Below are positions 17,970-25,299 of a stretch of 64,000 bases of DNA, piece by piece. How positions within the stretch are numbered: position 1 is the stretch's first letter; each line of letters begins with the position of its first letter. Under the pieces are notes generated by a model. It searched no databases and was not told the DNA's origin. It was given only the letters and a program-made list of their open reading frames with translations. The position numbers were made by a program, and so were the translations under genes. This stretch comes from a bacterium (GTDB lineage: Bacteria; Cyanobacteriota; Vampirovibrionia; Obscuribacterales; Obscuribacteraceae). Where the stretch lies: the NCBI GenBank assembly GCA_018062085.1, contig JAGOSY010000003.1, positions 75,215 to 139,214 on the forward strand, written 5' to 3'.

Positions 17970-19475
17970 CTATTTATTACGCTTAGACCAACTCAAAGCT
18001 ACATATACGGCCATCGAAACAAAGAAGCCAACAAACCAGCCGTAGTCGTAAAGTGGTTTAAATGTCGGCACAAAAGCCCCCACCCAAGCCAGAGCACAGC
18101 CAGCCACTGTGGCGATAACCGCCACAACATTCCAGCCCGAACTATATTTATAGGTGCCATCAGGCAAATACAGATCGGCTAACTCTAATTTAGTCTTACG
18201 CAATATCCAATAGTCGGCAATGAGCACACCAGCAATTGAGCCAAGACCACCAGAGTAACCTTGCAACCAGACAAAAATATAGCCATGGGGGTCGGCAATC
18301 AAGCGCCAGGGTTGCATTAGAACCCCGACCAGGCCAGTGATCAAACCACCTATTTTGAAGGTGATAAATCGAGGAAAAGCGTTAGCAAAGTCGTTGGCCG
18401 GTGACACCACATTAGCTGCCACGTTGACAGATAATGTCGCCAAAGCCACAGTAAACATAGCAATGGCAACTACAGCTGGTTGATCAGCGCCCAGGCGACC
18501 AAGTAGCTTAACAGGGTCCCAGAGCTGATCCATACTAACGGTTGGATAGATAACCACAGCAGCAGAAGTAATGATCACACCCATGGCTGAAAAAATGGCC
18601 ATCGCAGTTGGCAAAGCAATAACTTGACCAATAGTCTGCTCTTTTTGCGAATGACCAAAGCGAGTAAAGTCTGGCATATTGAGCGAAAGCGTTGCCCAGA
18701 AGCCAATCATGCCTGTTAGTGAAGGAATGAATACAGCCCAAAACTCTGCAAATGTAGCGAACTTACTTTTCTCGTGAAGCAGATCGCCAACACCATGGGC
18801 AAGATTGACTGTCCAAACAAGAAGCACGAAAGTCATGATCAAGACAAAGGGCGCAGCCAGACTTTCAACCTTCTTCAAGCTATCCATGCCACGAAAAACA
18901 ATCAGTATGTTCAAACCCCAAAACAGAGCAAAAGACAACCACTCTGTTCCCATATAGTCAAAATAGGGGCCGCCTAAGAGATTGCGCCAGACAGCTATTC
19001 CGATCAGTGCTCCGAACATAGTATTGAAAGCTTGGCCGCCAATCCAAGCCTGAATGCCAAACCAGCCACAGGCGACAATAGCCCGCATCAATGCCGGCAA
19101 ATTCGAACCCATGGTGCCATAGGCCGCCCGAGCGAAAACCGGGAAGGGGATACCATATTTGGTGCCAGGATGGGAATTGAGCAAAATTGGCAAAAGCACG
19201 ATGGTATTGCCGAGCAAAATAGTAAAAATAGACTGCCAAGCATTCATGCCATTGGCAATTAAACCAGACGACATCATATAAGTAGGGATGCAAGCCGACA
19301 TGGCAAACCAGAGAGCAATATAGCTATAGGTGGACCAATTGCGATCAATTACTCTGACTGGTGCCAAGTCATGATTGTAAAAAGGACTCGATTTAATCTC
19401 AGTATCGTCGGCCAATTCGACACGGCCATCGCTGTGTTCGATAAGTCTGTGGCCTTCCGACTGAAATTGACTCAT
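17970..19475 (-). CDS. NCS1-family nucleobase/hydantoin transporter
   Basis: A 501-aa, roughly 12-helix permease of the nucleobase:cation symporter-1 family, which imports uracil, cytosine, allantoin, hydantoins or thiamine precursors with Na+ or H+. Family hallmarks: N-terminal RNWSTYSYIALWFAMS, the GTKYGIPFPVFARAAYG loop, WFGIQAWIGGQAF and a conserved SPANDFANAFP region. The ATG at 19475 has GAGG seven bases upstream; the TTG at 19487 is less likely. No catabolic genes (allantoinase, dihydropyrimidinase) are adjacent, so the substrate cannot be deduced from context. Confidence 0.88.
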   Translation of the reverse strand: MSQFQSEGHRLIEHSDGRVELADDTEIKSSPFYNHDLAPVRVIDRNWSTYSYIALWFAMSACIPTYMMSSGLIANGMNAWQSIFTILLGNTIVLLPILLNSHPGTKYGIPFPVFARAAYGTMGSNLPALMRAIVACGWFGIQAWIGGQAFNTMFGALIGIAVWRNLLGGPYFDYMGTEWLSFALFWGLNILIVFRGMDSLKKVESLAAPFVLIMTFVLLVWTVNLAHGVGDLLHEKSKFATFAEFWAVFIPSLTGMIGFWATLSLNMPDFTRFGHSQKEQTIGQVIALPTAMAIFSAMGVIITSAAVVIYPTVSMDQLWDPVKLLGRLGADQPAVVAIAMFTVALATLSVNVAANVVSPANDFANAFPRFITFKIGGLITGLVGVLMQPWRLIADPHGYIFVWLQGYSGGLGSIAGVLIADYWILRKTKLELADLYLPDGTYKYSSGWNVVAVIATVAGCALAWVGAFVPTFKPLYDYGWFVGFFVSMAVYVALSWSKRNK

Positions 19476-19618
19476 AAATAGCCTCAACTATGGGGGCAGT
19501 ACTAGGGGCGGCTGGGGGCTACAATAGTAGCTCATAAGTGGTAGAACAGTAATTGAGACTATAAAGCCAATGTAAGCACGATCAATGGCTAATTGACGGT
19601 TATAAGAGGCGAGAATAC

Positions 19619-19843
19619 ATGAAAGCCACACAAGGTAAGAGCCCAGCAAGTAAAGTAAAGTCTGAAACTAAAGTCAATCAGACCAAAAGCAAAACTCAAA
19701 AGACAACCCCAAAGACGACCACAAGGAAAACCACAGCAGACCCACTATCTATGTGTCCAGTGGATGGCGCGGGCTGGTGTCCCTATCCATTTTCAGTAGC
19801 TCAACTGAAGAAAAGACTGAAAGCCAAAGCCCAGCAGACTTAG
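19619..19843 (+). CDS. Small Lys/Thr-rich protein with paired Cys motif
   Basis: A 74-aa, very basic protein. Residues 1-42 are nearly all Lys, Thr, Ser and Gln (probably disordered, possibly nucleic-acid binding). Residues 45-70 are a compact segment (MCPVDGAGWCPYPFSVAQL) ending in LKKRLKAKA. The two Cys-Pro pairs could bind metal or form a disulfide. The ATG follows GAGGCGAGAATAC. I do not recognise the family. The C-terminal part looks conserved-domain-like rather than random, which is why I retain it. Confidence 0.5.
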   Translation: MKATQGKSPASKVKSETKVNQTKSKTQKTTPKTTTRKTTADPLSMCPVDGAGWCPYPFSVAQLKKRLKAKAQQT

Positions 19844-20712
19844 AGACAAATATCTTAAGCCGACCAATCTTAAGCTCAATAATCTCAAGCTCAATAATCT
19901 TAAGCCCAACAATCTTGAAGGAAGAAAACCTGCAAATTATCAGACGCATCTCAAGGCAGCCTTTAGTGTTCACCCTTACTATGATCGCCGCCACAAGCCC
20001 GTTCTGGCATGGCCCGCAGCCTGCTTGCGCCTACACCATTGAAGGCAAAATCGAACACCAAGAGGCCCTGCCATCGGTAGATAGTTCTATTCGCAAAGGG
20101 GCGCGTTTCAGCGCTGGGGCCGACCTAGAGGCTAACAACAACTGGGTAAAAGTGCCCGCCTGGCTGGCCGGCACCTGGAATGTTAACGAAGAAACCGCTG
20201 TTTTGAGAGAAGACTTTAAGACTGGCAGAATCGACCGCACCCCCTCAGTTTTTATGGCCCGCCAAGAGTTTACCTACGGTAGCCAGAAAGACCGCCAGGG
20301 TGGCATCTGGCACTATATCGGCGCGCCATACACGTCAAAAACAAGACTAACGGCCTACCAAGAGTTTCACCAAGTCAAAGAGAAACAGTTTCTCGTAGCG
20401 AATGAGACCAAAGTGCAGTTTCGCACACTGATGACAGTGGTTCGCGTAAGCAACCTCAATGGCCGCGTGGCAGATTCCTTTCAGCAAGAAAGTATCACCA
20501 GCTATCGCCCCTTAGAAGACGGCGTCATTGCCCTAGCTGCCTCGAACAAGACCTTCGATGCTAACGGCAGGGCCGTTTTTCAACAAAACAACGAAGCTCG
20601 CATCAGACGCTACAAGCACTTCAATGAGACCGACAAAAAGGACGGCAAGAACCTCAGAGAGCTGTTCTTGCAATATCTTGAAGCCAATGGTTTATCGAAC
20701 TTGATACCTTAA
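19753..20712 (+). CDS. Exported hypothetical protein with uncertain start
   Basis: From about residue 60 on this is a convincing exported protein: basic RRISRQ, hydrophobic LVFTLTMIAATS, cleavage near PACA, then a beta-rich domain (WVKVPAWLAGTWNVNEE; ARQEFTYGSQKDRQG; TKVQFRTLMTVVRVSNLNGRV; RRYKHFNETDKK) that looks like a lipocalin-like or AGTW-type binding fold. I do not recognise the family. The only ATG (19753) lies inside the preceding gene in another frame, and the stretch 19753-19925 translates a DNA repeat. A CTG at 19930, five bases after AAGGAAG, would give a well-formed signal peptide and is my preferred initiation site. The feature gives the longest ATG frame. Confidence 0.6.
   Translation: MSSGWRGLVSLSIFSSSTEEKTESQSPADLETNILSRPILSSIISSSIILSPTILKEENLQIIRRISRQPLVFTLTMIAATSPFWHGPQPACAYTIEGKIEHQEALPSVDSSIRKGARFSAGADLEANNNWVKVPAWLAGTWNVNEETAVLREDFKTGRIDRTPSVFMARQEFTYGSQKDRQGGIWHYIGAPYTSKTRLTAYQEFHQVKEKQFLVANETKVQFRTLMTVVRVSNLNGRVADSFQQESITSYRPLEDGVIALAASNKTFDANGRAVFQQNNEARIRRYKHFNETDKKDGKNLRELFLQYLEANGLSNLIP
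19851..19925 (+). repeat. Five imperfect 15-bp direct repeats
   Basis: Five adjacent 15-bp units with consensus AATCTTAAGCYCAAY (19851-19865 partly diverged, then 19866, 19881, 19896 and 19911). They sit between the stop of the small basic gene and the preferred start of the exported protein. The period is a multiple of three, so the longer frame stays open across it and reads Ser/Ile-rich peptide. Probably slippage-generated spacer or leader DNA. Confidence 0.8.
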
Positions 20713-20727
20713 TCTTTAATACCGTAA

Positions 20728-21144
20728 TCAGGGCTTTTTGTAAGGCATGAATGAAAGGAAGGGCTTGCCTTCCCAGGCACCAACACTAACTGTGATGGGA
20801 CCAACAGTGTCAAATTGCAAGACAATAGTCTTACCCCGAGGGCCATTGAGAGCGCTCACCGACAGTAGCTTCGCCCCACAAATCCAGCTCCAATCAACAG
20901 AACAAACGGCCTCAGCCAGTTTCGGCATATCACTCACGGGCTTGATTGCGCTGTCTATACTGAGTTCGTTGGCTATATTCATCTTGCTATCGCCTTCTTC
21001 AACAGATGCCGTTAGCAAAAGCCCGCGGCCATCGGTGAAGTTAAGGCCAAAGCTATGCAACGAACTGGCTGCTGTTGCTAAAGTGGCTCCTGCCAACTCA
21101 CCGCTAATATTACTCACACTGGTTAAATTGGCCATTTTACTCAT
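20728..21144 (-). CDS. Conserved-looking hypothetical, roadblock/LC7-like size
   Basis: A 138-aa protein without a signal peptide. The pattern of alternating strands and amphipathic helices (ELAGATLATAASSLHSFGLNF; GRGLLLTASVEEGDSKMN; PKLAEAVCSVDWSWICGAKLL; KTIVLQFDTVGPITVSVG) is protein-like, whereas the opposite-strand frame over the same DNA is Ser/Leu/Pro-rich without such a pattern. The ATG at 21144 follows GAGGCGAT. The fold could be of the roadblock/profilin type from length and strand order, but this is only a guess. It is divergent from the flavoprotein gene at 21267. Confidence 0.6.
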   Translation of the reverse strand: MSKMANLTSVSNISGELAGATLATAASSLHSFGLNFTDGRGLLLTASVEEGDSKMNIANELSIDSAIKPVSDMPKLAEAVCSVDWSWICGAKLLSVSALNGPRGKTIVLQFDTVGPITVSVGAWEGKPFLSFMPYKKP

Positions 21145-21266
21145 ATCGCCTCTAGTACTAGTGATTAGCCTTCACAAAATTGGAACTTTACGTGTCACGC
21201 CAAATTGGCCATACAAATAGGCTATAAATGATACCCTCTAGTTTTGCAGACTTAAACTAAACTAAA

Positions 21267-22457
21267 TTGAAGCATTTTGACGTAATTATTATTGGCGCCG
21301 GTGGAGCTGGCATGATGTGCGGCAGTGTGGCCGGCAAACTTGGCCGTTCGGTGCTCCTGATCGACCACAACCAGAAAATCGGCCGCAAAATTCTCATATC
21401 TGGGGGCGGCCGGTGCAATTTCACAAACATTGGCACCAGACCAGAATCGTTTGTCAGCAATAATCCGCACTTTGCCAAGTCGGCCCTCTCTCGCTTCACC
21501 CCGGCCGACTTTATCAAGCTTGTGGAAAAGCATCGCATTCGCTATCACGAAAAGAAACTAGGTCAATTATTCTGCGACCACTCAGCTGAACAAATTGTCG
21601 ACATGCTCATTGATGAATGCAATCAAGCCGACTGTCAATTTCAAACAGACACAGCGATTAAGTCTATTGCTAAAAGCAGCGATGAAAAAAACGGTCGCTT
21701 TACAGTCGATACCACAGCAGGAATGTACAGCTGTGACTCACTTGTAATCGCTACAGGTGGTCTCTCAATTCCCCAAATTGGTGCCACCGGCTTTGGTTAC
21801 GAAGTAGCGCGCCAGTTTGGATTGAAAATTATACAGACAGCCGCAGCTCTCGATGGCTTTAGCTGGGGAGACTCTGATCTTGCCCGCTTCAGTGATCTAG
21901 CCGGACTTTCTCTTGACACAACCGTTTCTTGCAAGAAAGCCAGCTTTAGAGAAAATATTCTCTTCACTCACAACGGCCTAAGCGGCCCAGCTAGTCTGCA
22001 AATATCGCTCTATTGGTCACCTGGCGATAGCCTCAGTATTGACCTGATGCCAGAAGGCAACGCCCTTGAAATACTGCAAGCGAGGAAGAAAGCTGGCAGC
22101 AAACAGGAAATTAAAAACGTATTGGGCGAGCTTTTGCCAAAGCGCTTCGCCGAATATTTCACCCACTACTTAGATATTAACGGACCAATGAATACATTGC
22201 CCGACAAAAAACTGATACAGCTAGCAGGATCACTGAATGGCTGGCAAGTAACACCAGCCCGCACTGTGGGCTACAAGAAAGCTGAAGTAACACGCGGTGG
22301 CGTTGATACCAGTGAACTTTCGTCCAAAACAATGGAAGCAAAGAAAGTACCAGGCCTATATTTCATCGGCGAAGTAGTAGACGTAACCGGTATGCTCGGT
22401 GGCTACAATTTTCAGTGGGCTTGGGCCTCAGGTTTTGCCGCTGGTCAGGCAGTATAG
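21267..22457 (+). CDS. BaiN/HI0933-family FAD-dependent oxidoreductase
   Basis: A 396-aa flavoprotein of the HI0933 (BaiN-like) family; members are FAD/NAD(P)-dependent and mostly uncharacterised. The dinucleotide-binding motif is at the very N-terminus (VIIIGAGGAGMMCGS). The family signatures GRKILISGGGRCNFTN, LVIATGGLSIPQIGATGFGYEVA and the C-terminal GEVVDVTGMLGGYNFQWAWASG are all present. The start is a TTG at 21267; no ATG lies between it and the Rossmann motif, so the non-ATG start is well supported. It is followed 13 bases later by a membrane-protein gene on the same strand. Confidence 0.9.
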   Translation: MKHFDVIIIGAGGAGMMCGSVAGKLGRSVLLIDHNQKIGRKILISGGGRCNFTNIGTRPESFVSNNPHFAKSALSRFTPADFIKLVEKHRIRYHEKKLGQLFCDHSAEQIVDMLIDECNQADCQFQTDTAIKSIAKSSDEKNGRFTVDTTAGMYSCDSLVIATGGLSIPQIGATGFGYEVARQFGLKIIQTAAALDGFSWGDSDLARFSDLAGLSLDTTVSCKKASFRENILFTHNGLSGPASLQISLYWSPGDSLSIDLMPEGNALEILQARKKAGSKQEIKNVLGELLPKRFAEYFTHYLDINGPMNTLPDKKLIQLAGSLNGWQVTPARTVGYKKAEVTRGGVDTSELSSKTMEAKKVPGLYFIGEVVDVTGMLGGYNFQWAWASGFAAGQAV

Positions 22458-22470
22458 AGCAGAGAGAGAA

Positions 22471-24303
22471 GTGCCAACCAGACTCTTTCAAATCGCTCTA
22501 ATAGCAATACTGACTCTGATACCACCAATTAGGCTGGCATACTTTTTGTTTACCAATGGCGAAAACTGCGCCAATAATGACGACATAACCTATCTAGAAC
22601 AGTTCATTAGGATGACCAGTTCAGGCTACAACTGGCTCAATTACTTTGGCGATACCTTTGTCGACGGTCACTCCACGGCTTTCAATCAAATAGTTTTCAA
22701 TTCATATGTTCAACTAGGGCAGCTCAATCAAAATCTTGGGGCTGCAATTGGAATTGGGCTTATTTCAATTAGGCTCGCGCTCTTCTTCGACATGATATTT
22801 AGTAAAACAAATAGACTGAGATGGTATTGCCTGCCACTATTGAGTGCCATTATTTTCGCACCAACAGGTGCATCAATACTTACCCAAGGATCTTTTGCCA
22901 TCACCTGGCAATTGGCACTGACATTGGGAGCTACCGCACTTTGGGCCATATTCCGAAGATCGGCAAACTCGAACTCGTCTAATCCAGCGGGCACAAAGAA
23001 AATTGTCTTAGCCAGCACTTGTATTGTCTTAGGCTCATGGACAATTGCCACCACTCTAATAATAATTCCCATTGTTTGGTTCAGCGCCTGGCGCATGAGG
23101 ATGTTGAACAAGCTATCTGTATTGTTCTTAGGCACAGCCAGCGCTCTAGCAATCTTTCCAGATCTGCTTTACCTTGAGCGCGGCGTGGGCACTTCGCGGC
23201 CCTTGGCTGAAGTGCTAAAGCCCTTAGATTTGACGATGTTTCTAAGTTCGCTCGGCCGCAACTTCGCCCCAGGAACAGCCTGGTATGTCGACCGCATTGC
23301 CCCAGCCGAAGTGTTTAGTCTTCTTGGTTTGGTACTACTGATTGCAATCTGTGCCCTGGCAAAAGTAATTACTGATGAGACCCATGCAAATGGTGACAAC
23401 TCTAAATCGACTTTCCATAAATACTTTTATCCGTCACTAGCCATTGCCTCATTTGCCATTGGCAATTTATTGCTTACGTCAATGGTAAGGCCTATAATTG
23501 CCCCCTGGTATGGCCAAATAAGTCTTTGGTTTTGGATTGGTTTAGTAGGCATGGCTGCGTGCTTGTTTGAGCTAAAGAGCTCTGACGAAAAGCTCGGGTC
23601 TGGAGCGAAGATTCTTGCTGCCACCACAGTCATTAGCATTGCTAGCTTCTGCCTATTTTCGCCAGGGTTTGAAGATAAAGAATTCTTTTTAGACAACCGT
23701 TCTCCGGCCTATCTATCAGTTCTACGCAACTACCAGACGCCACCACCACCGGGGCTGCTGCCACCATATAAATATGTACCTCTTAAACCGGAAAGACTGG
23801 CAAAAATACTTGAGCAATATCACCTGTCACCTTTTGGGAAGGAAGACACTGTTTTATTTCAAGGTGATTGTGTAGTACCTGGTTTGGTGCAATTTCGCAA
23901 CGATGGCACACAAAACAGCGAGCTCTACTTCATGAGCCAAGACAAAAAGGGGATATTCACCGCTACCTATTACAAACGACTAAACCTCTGCTTGAGCGGC
24001 TCTATGACCGTAACCTGGCATGTCAAAATACCAGACGATGCAAAAGTGGCTGAATTAACTACCGGGCTTTGGCAGTTAGATACCATCAACAAAATTCCCG
24101 ATATAAAACCGAATGTGCTCAGTATTGAGGTAGATTCAAATCAGCCCCTCATCTATGAAATGCGCCCAGACGAGGAAACCAAAGTAAAGGTTGATCTGCT
24201 TGCCTACAAAGGTAAAGTCGTAACCATTATCTTTACTCACAAACAGAACAATCCGCGGACCACCGTGCTTGAAGTTCCGAAGGTGGAGATTGTGCGGGAG
24301 TAG
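22471..24303 (+). CDS. Polytopic membrane protein, possible GT-C glycosyltransferase
   Basis: About 610 aa from GTG 22471, preceded by AGAGAGAGAA and 13 bases after the stop of the flavoprotein gene. The longer ATG frame from 22399 would overlap that gene in another frame and reads like antisense filler. The first helix (LFQIALIAILTLIPPIRLAYFLF) is followed by a loop with NNDDITYLEQF, which is comparable to the acidic first-loop motif of GT-C enzymes and to NCDDFLHL in the gene at 14545. About nine more helices follow, then a soluble beta-rich C-terminus of 190 residues. No specific family recognised; an envelope polysaccharide or glycolipid role is inferred. Confidence 0.65.
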   Translation: MPTRLFQIALIAILTLIPPIRLAYFLFTNGENCANNDDITYLEQFIRMTSSGYNWLNYFGDTFVDGHSTAFNQIVFNSYVQLGQLNQNLGAAIGIGLISIRLALFFDMIFSKTNRLRWYCLPLLSAIIFAPTGASILTQGSFAITWQLALTLGATALWAIFRRSANSNSSNPAGTKKIVLASTCIVLGSWTIATTLIIIPIVWFSAWRMRMLNKLSVLFLGTASALAIFPDLLYLERGVGTSRPLAEVLKPLDLTMFLSSLGRNFAPGTAWYVDRIAPAEVFSLLGLVLLIAICALAKVITDETHANGDNSKSTFHKYFYPSLAIASFAIGNLLLTSMVRPIIAPWYGQISLWFWIGLVGMAACLFELKSSDEKLGSGAKILAATTVISIASFCLFSPGFEDKEFFLDNRSPAYLSVLRNYQTPPPPGLLPPYKYVPLKPERLAKILEQYHLSPFGKEDTVLFQGDCVVPGLVQFRNDGTQNSELYFMSQDKKGIFTATYYKRLNLCLSGSMTVTWHVKIPDDAKVAELTTGLWQLDTINKIPDIKPNVLSIEVDSNQPLIYEMRPDEETKVKVDLLAYKGKVVTIIFTHKQNNPRTTVLEVPKVEIVRE

Positions 24304-24368
24304 CGCACCCGAATGAAGGAGAACATACCTTGCCTGTTTTGTTTGGACTATGAAAGCAAGGCAATCAC

Positions 24369-24620
24369 GTTAGATTTTCACTCCAAAAATCTAACAGGGT
24401 AGCGTTAGAATTTCATTCCGAAAATCTAACAACAGACTCTCGTTAGAATTTCAATCCAAAAATCTAACAACGGACCCGCGTTAGAATTTCAATCCAAAAA
24501 TCTAACAACAGACCCGCGTTAGAATTTCAATCCAAAAATCTAACAACGGACCCGCGTTAGAATTTCAATCCAAAAATCTAACAACAGACCCGCGTTAGAA
24601 TTTCAATCCAAAAATCTAAC
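24369..24620 (+). repeat. Seven-copy tandem array of 27-bp palindromes
   Basis: Seven copies begin at 24369, 24404, 24442, 24480, 24518, 24556 and 24594. Each is a 27-bp imperfect palindrome with outer arms GTTAGA/TCTAAC. Copy 1 has a perfect 10-bp stem (GTTAGATTTT/AAAATCTAAC, loop CACTCCA). Copy 2 has an A-A mismatch at the seventh pair but keeps pairing with TTTC/GAAA around loop ATTCC. Copies 3-7 are identical to each other. From copy 2 on the period is 38 bp, and the 11-bp gaps alternate AACGGACCCGC and AACAGACCCGC after the first (AACAGACTCTC). The array ends 69 bases before the winged-helix gene. The gaps are too short and too alike for CRISPR; multiple operator sites or a structured leader are more likely. 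Confidence 0.95.
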
Positions 24621-24689
24621 CTCATTCAATTGAACCTTTTACCTTGTCACAGCGTTATTAAGAATACACGCTGCTTATGAGGTGCAATC

Positions 24690-25280
24690 ATGACCTGTCA
24701 TGGCGAAATTCTAAACTTTATCTCCGCCCTACCTACTGGTGCATGGTTTGCCACTCAACAACTGCTTAATCTTGGCACGAGAGAGGCTATAGACCAGTGC
24801 CTATATAGATTGGTCAAATGTGGTTATCTCACGCGCATTGCTTGGGGGCTTTTCACACTGCGAACAAACGAGCAAAACTTTGAACCACTGGCGGTGGCAA
24901 GATTCAAAGCAGAAATCTTCAAAAAGAAGCTTGCTATTCACGGGCTCAATATAGCAAAGCGACTTGGCTTGGTTGCTCGCGCTCCAGACCAACAGCTCTA
25001 CAGCGTACACGGTGTCAGCAGCTCCTTCCAATCGATGAAGCGAGAAATCAGACTAAAAAGCTACTCCCCACGGAAAATAGCCCTTGAAGATTCACCGATA
25101 GGCGAAGTCATAAGCGCACTCTGGTTTCTCGGTGAGAAAAACTGTGATAACTCAGCCGTGGCCAGAGCCTTGAGCACTCTCAAGCACGAAGGAGTCCGAG
25201 AACTTGTACAATCAGCCCATCGCATGCCAGGTTGGCTGACAAAGAAACTTCGCTTTAATATCGGCTATCAGCCGGGGTAA
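24690..25280 (+). CDS. AbiEi/DUF6088-like winged-helix protein
   Basis: A 196-aa protein. Residues 1-60 form a winged helix (ILNFISALPTGAWFATQQLL; LYRLVKCGYLTRIAWGLFTL). A second domain follows with the ARFKAEIFKKKLAIHG and SSFQSMKREIRLKSYSPRKIAL elements seen in DUF6088/AbiEi-type proteins, the antitoxin and autorepressor half of type IV AbiE toxin-antitoxin systems. AbiEi regulators bind inverted repeats upstream of their own gene, which makes the palindrome array at 24369-24620 a natural candidate operator. No AbiEii nucleotidyltransferase toxin follows: the next gene is convergent. The ATG has GAGGTG six bases upstream. Family assignment is moderate; the regulatory link is inference. Confidence 0.65.
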   Translation: MTCHGEILNFISALPTGAWFATQQLLNLGTREAIDQCLYRLVKCGYLTRIAWGLFTLRTNEQNFEPLAVARFKAEIFKKKLAIHGLNIAKRLGLVARAPDQQLYSVHGVSSSFQSMKREIRLKSYSPRKIALEDSPIGEVISALWFLGEKNCDNSAVARALSTLKHEGVRELVQSAHRMPGWLTKKLRFNIGYQPG

Positions 25281-25299
25281 ATTGTACAATTGCCTTAAC

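Noticed and set aside
20747..21220. 157-codon plus-strand frame
   Set aside because: It overlaps the more protein-like minus-strand gene 20728-21144. Its translation is Ser/Leu/Pro-rich without a domain pattern, as expected for an antisense shadow.
24369..24620. CRISPR array
   Set aside because: Repeats are 27 bp, but the gaps are only 8-11 bp and nearly identical, far too short and too uniform for spacers, and no cas genes are near.
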